5,918 bases of DNA from an uncultured Succinivibrio sp. Lineage in GTDB: Bacteria; Pseudomonadota; Gammaproteobacteria; Enterobacterales; Succinivibrionaceae. Under the pieces are notes generated by a model that saw nothing but the letters and a program-made list of their open reading frames with translations, was not told where the DNA came from and did no database searches. Shown piece by piece: positions 1-5,918 of the stretch (positions are counted from its first letter, which is position 1; every line of letters starts with the position of its first letter). The stretch lies in assembly GCA_902772715.1 (NCBI GenBank), contig CACYBT010000188.1, forward strand, positions 1 to 5,918. The letters run 5' to 3'. The translations under genes were made by a program, and so were the position numbers.

Positions 1-1383
1 TCTGAAAAGTTTCAGCAGCGGCTGCATGTTCTGCGTGACAAGGGATATGTGGACTATCATGGTGTAGTTGAGGCTAAACTTGAGGTTATAAGAGTCATTT
101 ATGCGCATGTCAAGGTTGACGATAAAAGAACTAATCGCGGTCAGAAATTCCTAAATTTCATGGAAGAGGGCGGCGAAGACCTTTTGAACATGGCTACCTA
201 CGATGCGCTGCAGTTCTACTACTATGAGAAGGGGTTCAATGCCTATTCTTGGGAAAAGTTTGACAAAGAGTTTCAGGACGTCAATTCGCCGTTTTTAGCC
301 CAGTGGCGTCAGGAGCATGAGAATGAAATTAAGTTTAACTGCTATCTGCAGTTTTTGGCTCAGGAGCAGTTGGACATAGCCTATCGTGCCGCTCAGAAGG
401 AGCAGATGCTGATTGGAACCTATCGCGATCTGGCAGTGGGGGTGCCAAAGCAGAGTTGTGATGTATGGTCTGATCGCTACAATGTCTTTAGGTCAGAGGG
501 CTCTATTGGGGCGCCTCCTGATCCGTTGGGGCCTTTGGGCCAGTCTTGGGGCCTCTCTCCGATAGATCCTAAGGCTCTTAAGAAAGCCTGCTATAAACCA
601 ATTATCAAAATGTATCGCTCTAATATGCAGTCATGTGGAGCCATCAGAATTGATCATGCTGCAGGGTTATATCGTTTGTGGATAACGAGACTTGATCACA
701 GTGCCAAAGAGGGAGCCTATGTCAAATTCCCATTACATGATCTTTTAGGAATTGTCGCCTTGGAGTCCTATCGTAATAAGTGCCTTGTGATTGCTGAGGA
801 TTTGGGTACCATCCCTCCTGAGCTTCGAGAAGGACTAAAAAAGGTAGGCGCTTTCTCCTATAAGATTTTTTTCCATGAGCGTGCTTACGACGGCGGCTAT
901 ATTGCACCTCGTGATTATCCAAAGCAGATGCTCTCGGCATTGACCACACATGATATGCCAACACTAATAGGCTGGTGGGATGGCCTTGATTTAAAACTGG
1001 GAGTTGAACTTGGGATCTATACTAAAGATCAGGCGCAATCCTTAAGAGAAATACGTGAAGATTGCAAACAGCGAATTTTGGACAGTATGCATGGACTTGG
1101 CAGTTTATCTCATGATTTTGAACGTGATGCCACCAAGGTGCACATGGATGCTGAATTTGTGAAAGCCATGCAGGTACATATGTGTAAAGGTTCCTGTTCC
1201 TTATTTAGTTCCCAGTTGGAAGACTGGATTGGAGTAGAAAAACCTGTGAATGTACCGGGCACGAGCGATCAATACCCTAATTGGAGAAGAAAACTAACCG
1301 CAGACCTTGAATATATATTCAAGCAAGATCAGGTACTGTCAATGACAAGTGCCATGACCTCTGCTCGTGAGTCTGCTGATTAA
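1..1383 (+). CDS. malQ: 4-alpha-glucanotransferase (amylomaltase, GH77), 5'-truncated
   Basis: Cytoplasmic disproportionating enzyme that moves alpha-1,4-glucan segments between maltodextrins. The frame is open from base 1, so the start lies outside the window; the in-frame GTG at 49 is an internal valine, not the start. 460 codons are visible. GH77 hallmarks are intact: the nucleophile Asp in AIRIDHAAGLYRLW (Asp at 652-654), the acid/base Glu in VIAEDLG (796-798), and the third acidic residue in LTTHDMPTLIGWW (952-954). Their spacing of 48 and 52 codons equals E. coli MalQ D448/E496/D548, so roughly 230 N-terminal codons are missing and the full protein would be near the usual 690 residues. 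The C-terminal VNVPGTSDQYPNWRRKL is also typical. It lies 18 bp upstream of glgB and is probably cotranscribed with it. No frameshift or missing catalytic residue was seen. Family assignment is very secure; the symbol rests on the E. coli-like layout. Confidence 0.95.
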   Translation, partial: SEKFQQRLHVLRDKGYVDYHGVVEAKLEVIRVIYAHVKVDDKRTNRGQKFLNFMEEGGEDLLNMATYDALQFYYYEKGFNAYSWEKFDKEFQDVNSPFLAQWRQEHENEIKFNCYLQFLAQEQLDIAYRAAQKEQMLIGTYRDLAVGVPKQSCDVWSDRYNVFRSEGSIGAPPDPLGPLGQSWGLSPIDPKALKKACYKPIIKMYRSNMQSCGAIRIDHAAGLYRLWITRLDHSAKEGAYVKFPLHDLLGIVALESYRNKCLVIAEDLGTIPPELREGLKKVGAFSYKIFFHERAYDGGYIAPRDYPKQMLSALTTHDMPTLIGWWDGLDLKLGVELGIYTKDQAQSLREIREDCKQRILDSMHGLGSLSHDFERDATKVHMDAEFVKAMQVHMCKGSCSLFSSQLEDWIGVEKPVNVPGTSDQYPNWRRKLTADLEYIFKQDQVLSMTSAMTSARESAD

Positions 1384-1386
1384 CAC

Positions 1387-1393
1387 AAAGGAG
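1387..1393 (+). promoter_or_regulatory. Ribosome binding site of glgB
   Basis: AAAGGAG lies 8 nt before the ATG at 1402 and fixes that start. It sits wholly in the 18-bp gap after the malQ stop, so the downstream gene has its own strong translation initiation signal rather than depending on translational coupling. Confidence 0.8.
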
Positions 1394-1401
1394 ACGGCAG
1401 C

Positions 1402-3576
1402 ATGCTGATTGATGATTTAAATAACGCAAGAGTTGGAAAGCCTTTTGAATGCCTGGGTTTACAGCCATTAGAAGGTAATACCTATGTCCTGAGAGCTTTT
1501 CTCCCAGGTGCCAAAAATGTGGATGTGTATTCCATTGATGGTAAGGACTATAAGGCCACGCTGAAAATGGTGCATCCAGATGGGCTTTTTGAAGAGAAGT
1601 TCTCCTGTGAAAAACCATTTAACTATATGTTCAAGGTGTCCTACGATGATGCTACGGTAGATGTTATCGATCCTTATCAGTTCCGTGACGAGGCCTACTA
1701 CGGTCTTAATACCATGAATGAGGATCCTGAAAATATTTACAAGACTTTAGGTGCTCAGTTAATTGAAGTCGATATTGATGGTGTCAAGGTTAAGGGCACT
1801 AAATTTGCTGTTTATGCCCCATCTGCTACAGCTGTAAGTGTGATAGGTGACTTTAATTTCTGGGATGGACGCCGTTTCCCAATGGCAAGATCCTTGATGG
1901 GACACTGGGTTCTCTTTGTGCCAGGTTTAGGAGCCGGATTGCGTTACAAGTTTGAGATTAAAGATCCTTTTGGCAATCGTCTGCCTCACAAGGCCGATCC
2001 TGTTGGTTTCTATCACGAGCAGTATCCATCCTTTGCCTCTATTATTTCCGATCACCGTTCCTATGTATGGCATGATTCTGACTGGCAGAAATCTCAGTTA
2101 AACAACAAGTTAGAGCGCCCAATGTCCATCTATGAGCTGCATTTGGGATCCTGGAAACGCAAAGAAAACGGTCAGTCTCTAACCTATAGAGAACTGGCAA
2201 GTGATCTTTTAGATTATGTCAAGGAGATGGGCTATACTCATATCGAGCTGATGCCAATTATGGAGCATCCGTTCTCAGGTTCATGGGGATATCAGCCAAC
2301 AGGTCTTTTTGCTCCAACCTCAAGATTCGGCAGTATTGACGACTTCAAGTTCTTTGTCGATACCCTGCATCAGAATGGTATCGGTATTATCCTAGACTGG
2401 GTTCCTGCCCACTTCCCAACTGATGCTTTCGGTCTTGCCAAGTTTGACGGCACCTGTGTGTATGAGTATGAAGATCCGCGCCGTGGCTGGCATCCGGACT
2501 GGAATTCCCTGATTTACGATTTTGGCCGTGATACGGTACGTCGTTTCCTGATTGCCTCGGCTCTGGTATGGCTTGATCTTTATCATATCGATGGTCTGCG
2601 TGTAGATGCTGTGGCATCCATGCTGTACTGGGATTATTCACGTAAGGAAGGTGAATGGGTTCCTAATGTTGACGGCGGTAACATCAACTATGAGGCGGTA
2701 AGTTTCTTAAAATGGTTTAATGAGGAAGTTTACAAAAAATATCCTCACTGCTTTACTATTGCCGAAGAGTCTACTGCCTTCACCGGTGTTTCTCGTCCTA
2801 CCTTCTCAGGCGGCCTAGGCTTTGGCTTTAAGTGGAACATGGGCTGGATGCATGATTCTCTTGAGTATATGCAGACTGATCCTTTCTTCCGTAAATATCA
2901 TCATGGCGAGATGTCATTCTCCATGATTTATGCTTATAACGAAAACTTCATCCTCTCTATATCCCATGATGAGGTGACCCATGGTAAGCATTCTCTGCTC
3001 TATAAGATGCCTGGTGACGAGTGGCAGCAGGCTGCTAATTTGCGTGCCTACCTAACCTATATGTATGCCCATCCTGGTAAAAAACTGAATTTCATGGGAT
3101 CTGAGTTTGGACAGGGCTCTGAATGGAATGAGGATTCACAGTTAGACTGGTGGCTTTTAAAATATCCAAAACACAATGGTATTCAGAAACTGGTTAAAGA
3201 TCTGAATACTCTGTATCGCAAGGAAGAGTGTTTATGGAAGACTGATTACGATTCCTCCTGCTTTAGATGGCTTGATGTCAATGATGCGGAACATAGTGTT
3301 TTTGCAATGCTGCGTTCCTTAGGCAGTGGCAAGGATTTCTTAATTGCTGTTTCCAACTTCACTCCTGTTCCATATGTAGGCTACCGTTTAGGTGTGCTTG
3401 AACCTGGTACTTATGAGATTATCTTCAATTCTGATGATAAGCAGTACTGGGGCAGTGCTTATGGCACCGGTGCTGAGAAGTTTGAGGCTTCCAATATTTC
3501 ATGGCAGGGCTGCTATCATTCCATTGTGCTTGATCTGCCTCCTCTGGCTACTATTTATCTTAAGAAGGTTAAATAG
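1402..3576 (+). CDS. glgB: 1,4-alpha-glucan branching enzyme (GH13)
   Basis: Cytoplasmic enzyme that cuts an alpha-1,4 chain and rejoins it by an alpha-1,6 bond during glycogen synthesis. The 724 residues are close to the 728 of E. coli GlgB. The layout is complete: an N-terminal N1 beta domain (about 1-110), a CBM48 domain (about 115-215, with GDFNFWDGRRFPM), the GH13 barrel (about 235-620) and a C-terminal beta domain ending in PPLATIYLKK. Barrel motifs are MSIYELHLGSWKR, HIELMPIMEHPFSGSWGYQ and DWVPAHFPTD. The catalytic residues are Asp402 (GLRVDAV), Glu455 (IAEEST) and Asp523 (SISHDEVTHG). Their spacings of 53 and 68 equal E. coli D405/E458/D526. The ATG at 1402 is set by AAAGGAG 8 nt upstream and by the full-length N1 domain. 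It follows malQ by 18 bp and is closed by an intrinsic terminator, so it looks like the last gene of the unit. Nothing abnormal was seen. Confidence 0.98.
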   Translation: MLIDDLNNARVGKPFECLGLQPLEGNTYVLRAFLPGAKNVDVYSIDGKDYKATLKMVHPDGLFEEKFSCEKPFNYMFKVSYDDATVDVIDPYQFRDEAYYGLNTMNEDPENIYKTLGAQLIEVDIDGVKVKGTKFAVYAPSATAVSVIGDFNFWDGRRFPMARSLMGHWVLFVPGLGAGLRYKFEIKDPFGNRLPHKADPVGFYHEQYPSFASIISDHRSYVWHDSDWQKSQLNNKLERPMSIYELHLGSWKRKENGQSLTYRELASDLLDYVKEMGYTHIELMPIMEHPFSGSWGYQPTGLFAPTSRFGSIDDFKFFVDTLHQNGIGIILDWVPAHFPTDAFGLAKFDGTCVYEYEDPRRGWHPDWNSLIYDFGRDTVRRFLIASALVWLDLYHIDGLRVDAVASMLYWDYSRKEGEWVPNVDGGNINYEAVSFLKWFNEEVYKKYPHCFTIAEESTAFTGVSRPTFSGGLGFGFKWNMGWMHDSLEYMQTDPFFRKYHHGEMSFSMIYAYNENFILSISHDEVTHGKHSLLYKMPGDEWQQAANLRAYLTYMYAHPGKKLNFMGSEFGQGSEWNEDSQLDWWLLKYPKHNGIQKLVKDLNTLYRKEECLWKTDYDSSCFRWLDVNDAEHSVFAMLRSLGSGKDFLIAVSNFTPVPYVGYRLGVLEPGTYEIIFNSDDKQYWGSAYGTGAEKFEASNISWQGCYHSIVLDLPPLATIYLKKVK

Positions 3577-3605
3577 TTCTTCTTTTAAGCGCATATAATG
3601 TGTAT

Positions 3606-3639
3606 AAGACCTCTCTACTATTAGGGAGGTTTTTTTTTT
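3606..3639 (+). terminator. Intrinsic terminator after glgB
   Basis: The arm ACCTCTCTA (3609-3617) pairs with TAGGGAGGT (3622-3630) through 9 bp with one T-G wobble and a 4-nt CTAT loop. Ten T residues run from 3630 to 3639, and the A residues before the stem can pair with the first of them. It lies 30 bp after the glgB stop and separates the glycogen unit from the vWA gene. Confidence 0.92.
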
Positions 3640-3702
3640 GCATTTTCTCAAAAAATCTTTAAAAAAAACGAATAATAGCTAATCTTCTTTTAAAGACGTG
3701 AT

Positions 3703-3719
3703 AGCATAGCACATATGCT
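3703..3719. repeat. Small inverted repeat upstream of the vWA gene
   Basis: AGCATA and TATGCT form perfect 6-bp arms around GCACA. It lies 24 bp before the start codon, in the likely 5' leader. It could be an operator half-site pair or a weak hairpin in the leader. It is short enough to arise by chance in AT-rich DNA, and no function can be assigned. Confidence 0.3.
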
Positions 3720-3730
3720 CTTCTGCTTTG

Positions 3731-3737
3731 AAAGGGG
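3731..3737 (+). promoter_or_regulatory. Ribosome binding site of the vWA gene
   Basis: AAAGGGG ends 6 nt before the ATG at 3744 and 9 nt before the second in-frame ATG at 3747. Either start is usable; they differ by a single Met. An ATG at 3740 is in another frame and too close to the site. Confidence 0.6.
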
Positions 3738-3743
3738 AAATGT

Positions 3744-5432
3744 ATGATGAAAAAAGCATATTCTGGTGTATCCTCGCTTAAAGGTTTGGTTAACAATAAC
3801 TCTCATAACAGTTTATTAGATCGAATTATCGTGAAGATCCCTATATATTCCTTCCTTTTTTTGAGTGTGTTTTTTTCTTTTTCCTTTGCAGATCCAAATA
3901 CAAATACTTCTCCAAACGCAAACACTTTTGATTCTAAAGATGAGCTGGTGGTAGCAGAGGATAAAAAAACCGTTCGCAGAAAAACAATTTCTAATTTACA
4001 GGAAAAACTAGAAGAAGAAAAAGAACGGCTTGAACATAAACCCAAGGAACATTCCATTCCTACTGAGTCTTATTCGGGCAGTGCTGGTTTAGATCCCGAG
4101 ATCATGCCTAAGAATGATGAAATAAACATCAATCAGGACAGGGACGTCAATCTTAAGGGCGAGGATGTCAATCTTAAAGGCGAGGACGTAGACCTCAAGC
4201 ATGACAAGGATGTCAATCTTAAAGGCGAGGATGTAAACCTCAGCCAGGACAAGGACGTCAGTCTTAAGGGTGAGGATGTAAACCTCAGTCAGGACAAGGA
4301 CGTCAATCTTAAGGGTGAGGATGTAAACCTTAAGCAAGATAAGGATGTTAATCTTAAAGACGAGGATGTAAACCTTAGTCAGGACAAGGACGTCAATCTT
4401 AAGGGCGAGGATGTAAACCTCAGGCAGAATGGAGACATAAATCTCAAACAGAATAAGGACGAAAACTTAAGTACAGGAAAAGATGATACTTCAGCGGTCA
4501 ATCCTCAGGCTGCAGATCCACGGACTAGTGCACCAAAAGAATTTAATATTGAGGATGAATTAGCCTCCTTATCTACGGAAGCAGCCTCTAACAAAGAGCA
4601 GGGTGATGGGAAGAAAACTGATAAGGACCAAAAAAAGAAAAAAGAAAACAAAGGCAACAATTCTGCAAAAGATAACGATGCAGTATGTGAGTACGATAAG
4701 AAAAATGGCAAGGGCGGAAAAAATCAAGGCAAAAATGGTAAGTCGCCTAAAGATGACGGTAAGGCAGATGGTAAACCTGCCAAGGATGAGAACAAGAACG
4801 GCAGTGACAAAAACAAAAATAAGTTGCCTAAATGTCGGGATTTAAAAGCCAAAGGCAAGATGCCAAGACTGGCGGTGGCTTTTGATGGATCTGGCTCGAT
4901 GATGCTGCCTTATGGGGGAACCACCCGTTTAAATGCTGCCAAGTCTGCCGGTGTCGATCTTGTCAATAGCATTGATAAGAACGTGGAAATTGGTTTTGTA
5001 GAAATCAATGGCTGTCCTACTTCAAAAAACCACGGTTTTTTTGCTCCATCACAAAGAGCAAGCCTTATTTCGACGATTAAAAATGTTTTTCCAAACGAGA
5101 GGGATAATAAAACTCCACTTGTGCATGGCTTAAACACTTTATCCAAAATGCTCGATGGTGTAAACAGCGATGATGTGGGGATTTTGATTTCCGATGGTGT
5201 AGATACCTGTGGCATTACGCATTCAGTTGATTTGTGTTCTTTAGCCCAAAAACTGCATCAAAGAAAACCTCGCCTTAAGGTACATGTGATCCTTATTAGT
5301 GATGAAGTTGAAGGAGCAAAGTGTATTGCCAATATTACAGGCGGTAAGGTATATAAGCCTCGCGATGTCAATCAGATACGGGTATCTTTAAAACAGGCCG
5401 GAGCCGATCTTAAGAAAGTTTGTGAGGATTAG
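3744..5432 (+). CDS. Exported von Willebrand factor A domain protein with DVNL tandem repeats, function unknown
   Basis: I do not recognise this as a named protein. Seen in order: a signal peptide with a long N-region (1-31), a hydrophobic core (about 32-48) and a likely signal peptidase I site SFA|DP after Ala49; a short charged, probably helical stretch (72-99, NLQEKLEEEKERLEHK); fifteen tandem DVNL-type repeats (134-246); a Pro/Ala/Ser-containing linker; a lysine-rich low-complexity segment (287-372, 27 Lys in 86 residues); and a C-terminal vWA domain (about 374-555). The MIDAS is complete: Asp381, Ser383 and Ser385 in DGSGS, Thr457 in KTPL, and Asp484 in ISDGVDTC. This implies divalent-metal-dependent binding of a protein or other ligand outside the cytoplasm. 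Cysteines at 424, 489, 498 and 527 follow a pattern I associate with extracytoplasmic bacterial vWA proteins; 315, 364 and 560 are extra. There is no lipobox, sortase signal or later membrane segment, so the mature form is probably periplasmic or secreted. It stands alone after a terminator and faces a convergent gene. An adhesin or matrix/envelope-binding role is possible but is inference. Confidence 0.85.
   Translation: MMKKAYSGVSSLKGLVNNNSHNSLLDRIIVKIPIYSFLFLSVFFSFSFADPNTNTSPNANTFDSKDELVVAEDKKTVRRKTISNLQEKLEEEKERLEHKPKEHSIPTESYSGSAGLDPEIMPKNDEININQDRDVNLKGEDVNLKGEDVDLKHDKDVNLKGEDVNLSQDKDVSLKGEDVNLSQDKDVNLKGEDVNLKQDKDVNLKDEDVNLSQDKDVNLKGEDVNLRQNGDINLKQNKDENLSTGKDDTSAVNPQAADPRTSAPKEFNIEDELASLSTEAASNKEQGDGKKTDKDQKKKKENKGNNSAKDNDAVCEYDKKNGKGGKNQGKNGKSPKDDGKADGKPAKDENKNGSDKNKNKLPKCRDLKAKGKMPRLAVAFDGSGSMMLPYGGTTRLNAAKSAGVDLVNSIDKNVEIGFVEINGCPTSKNHGFFAPSQRASLISTIKNVFPNERDNKTPLVHGLNTLSKMLDGVNSDDVGILISDGVDTCGITHSVDLCSLAQKLHQRKPRLKVHVILISDEVEGAKCIANITGGKVYKPRDVNQIRVSLKQAGADLKKVCED
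4143..4481 (+). repeat. In-frame tandem repeat array: 15 DVNL units, 45-bp double unit
   Basis: Fifteen contiguous repeats encode D-V-N-L followed by three or four residues. From 4164 to 4433 they run as six exact-length 45-bp double units, each a 21-bp half (DVNLKGE type, usually with AAT CTT codons) plus a 24-bp half (DVNLSQDK type, usually with AAC CTC or AAC CTT codons). One extra 21-bp half comes first (4143-4163). Two degenerate 24-bp halves (DINLKQNK and DENLSTGK) close the array. The half-specific codons show that the 45-bp double unit, not the single repeat, was duplicated. All lengths are multiples of three, so gain or loss of units keeps the frame. Confidence 0.93.
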
Positions 5433-5684
5433 CAAAACATGTTTGTCTATCTTAATTTAAAACAGATTGAAGACTGTAAACCGCTTGTATGTTGCAAGGA
5501 AGCGCAGGATCAGAACATACAGAGGCCAAAAAAAATACGCCATAGGATTTGACAAAAAGTAACTGAGATGAGGTAACTGAACCAGATCATTTGTTACTTT
5601 ACTATTCACGGTCTTTAAAAAGAATTAAACAATTTATCCTCAAAATTAAAGGCTATTGTCTAAAAATAGGACTTGAGTTAATAG
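5433..5684. other. Intergenic stretch without a convincing gene
   Basis: This is the AT-rich gap between two convergent genes. It holds a direct repeat GTAACTGA (5559-5566 and 5573-5580) and an inverted repeat, AAAGTAAC with GTTACTTT. Two short open stretches overlap in its left part: an ATG-started 38-codon frame (5439-5555) and a start-less basic frame (5461-5559, with RKRRIRTYRGQKKYAIGF). Neither has a Shine-Dalgarno or a family I recognise; they may be decayed remnants or chance. I see no strong U-tract terminator for the vWA gene. Confidence 0.5.
5556..5600. repeat. Inverted repeat AAAGTAAC / GTTACTTT between convergent genes
   Basis: Perfect 8-bp arms (5556-5563 and 5593-5600) enclose 29 nt that contain a second GTAAC (5573-5577), which could pair alternatively with the right arm. 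Read on the minus strand, the second arm is followed by further T residues, so it could be a weak terminator for the minus-strand gene. The long loop and low GC make this uncertain. Confidence 0.3.
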
Positions 5685-5918
5685 TTAAGGTTGTGCAGTC
5701 TCAGCAAGATTGCCCAGGGAGATAATCTTGCAGGATTTTTTGGAAAAACCAATACCGATACCATAGACTTTTTTATAGTGTTTTCCGATAAATTCTTCTG
5801 CATAATTCTTTTTGATTATCTGTGCTGTGGCATCTTGTGCGGCTTCATAACGTTTATCAAGACTCTCGGCTTTTTTAATTTCTAAGATGCAGCAGTTTTC
5901 GTTTACATAATCATCTAA
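5685..5918 (-). CDS. PD-(D/E)XK nuclease-domain protein (AAA-ATPase-like / PDDEXK_9 type), C-terminal fragment
   Basis: The minus strand is open from the right edge to a TAA at 5685-5687, giving the last 77 codons of a gene whose start is outside the window; no ATG occurs in the visible part. The peptide begins near NCCILEIKKAES, where Glu13 and Lys15 form the E-x-K half of a PD-(D/E)XK site (5882-5880 and 5876-5874). It continues with an Ala/Gln helix, ATAQIIKKNYAEEF, and the closing strands VYGIGIGFSKKSCKIISLG. This order (ILExK, AxxQIxxxxY, GIGF, K-rich end) is the signature of the PDDEXK_9 domain, found C-terminal to an AAA-ATPase-like domain in a large, often multi-copy family of poorly understood proteins. 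The family link is from recall and pattern; the ATPase half is not visible. No role can be proven, though mobile or defence functions have been suspected for such proteins. It converges on the vWA gene. Confidence 0.78.
   Translation of the reverse strand, partial: LDDYVNENCCILEIKKAESLDKRYEAAQDATAQIIKKNYAEEFIGKHYKKVYGIGIGFSKKSCKIISLGNLAETAQP

Larger units (their letters stand above)
3640..3743 (+). promoter_or_regulatory. AT-rich leader of the vWA gene, probable promoter region
   Basis: Since a strong terminator lies just upstream, the next gene should need its own promoter here. The stretch holds A-tracts (around 3650-3668) and an AATAAT element (3671-3676) that could serve as a -10, but I see no -35 at proper spacing, so no exact promoter is claimed. 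Closer to the gene is an inverted repeat, AGCATA (3703-3708) and TATGCT (3714-3719), with a 5-nt spacer. Confidence 0.35.

Noticed and set aside
49..51. GTG as the start codon of the glucanotransferase.
   Set aside because: The frame is open upstream with family-like sequence, and catalytic residue positions show that about 230 codons are missing to the left.
4089..4337. Minus-strand open frame through the DVNL repeats giving a repetitive hydrophobic peptide.
   Set aside because: It is a by-product of the repeat array read backwards and has no ribosome site; the + strand frame has a signal peptide and a vWA domain.
4143..4481. A CRISPR array or other DNA-level repeat locus.
   Set aside because: The repeats are contiguous, have no unique spacers, keep the reading frame and vary mostly at synonymous positions; they are protein repeats.
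4143..4481. RTX calcium-binding repeats.
   Set aside because: The GGxGxD nonapeptide is absent; the units are DVNL plus 3 or 4 residues with few glycines.
5480..5489. ACCGCTTGT, the reverse complement of ACAAGCGGT, the core DNA uptake sequence of some Pasteurellaceae.
   Set aside because: I found only one copy and its flank does not show the extended consensus; a Pasteurellaceae genome should show more. Taken as chance.
5691..5885. A + strand open frame of 64 codons near the right edge.
   Set aside because: It is the antisense shadow of the minus-strand PDDEXK_9-like gene, whose frame has clear family motifs.

Overview
The window looks like a chromosomal piece from a gammaproteobacterium. 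The two carbohydrate genes match the enterobacterial forms closely: all three catalytic residues of both the GH77 and the GH13 enzyme sit at the same spacing as in E. coli MalQ and GlgB. A fragment at the right edge looks like the C-terminus of the AAA-ATPase-like/PDDEXK_9 nuclease family, which is common in host-associated anaerobes. A Succinivibrionaceae-like gut organism would fit, but that placement is inference only.

Left half (1-3639): a glycogen/maltodextrin unit on the + strand. It begins inside malQ (4-alpha-glucanotransferase, 5' end outside the window). After an 18-bp gap with a good Shine-Dalgarno comes a complete glgB (1,4-alpha-glucan branching enzyme). A strong intrinsic terminator follows glgB. 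MalQ reshuffles alpha-1,4-glucan chains and GlgB introduces alpha-1,6 branches, so the pair fits glycogen building and remodelling.

Centre (3640-5432): an AT-rich leader with a small inverted repeat, then one + strand gene for an unrecognised 562-residue exported protein. Its parts, in order, are a signal peptide with a long N-region, a short charged helix, fifteen tandem DVNL-type repeats of alternating 7 and 8 residues, a lysine-rich disordered-looking segment, and a C-terminal von Willebrand factor A domain with an intact MIDAS and several cysteines. It has no operon partner in the window. This is the most unusual object here.

Right end (5433-5918): about 250 bases without a convincing gene, holding short direct and inverted repeats and two short open stretches of no clear identity. 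The minus strand then carries the last 77 codons of a PD-(D/E)XK nuclease-domain protein that runs off the window. It converges on the vWA gene. No RNA genes, CRISPR arrays or complete mobile elements were seen.
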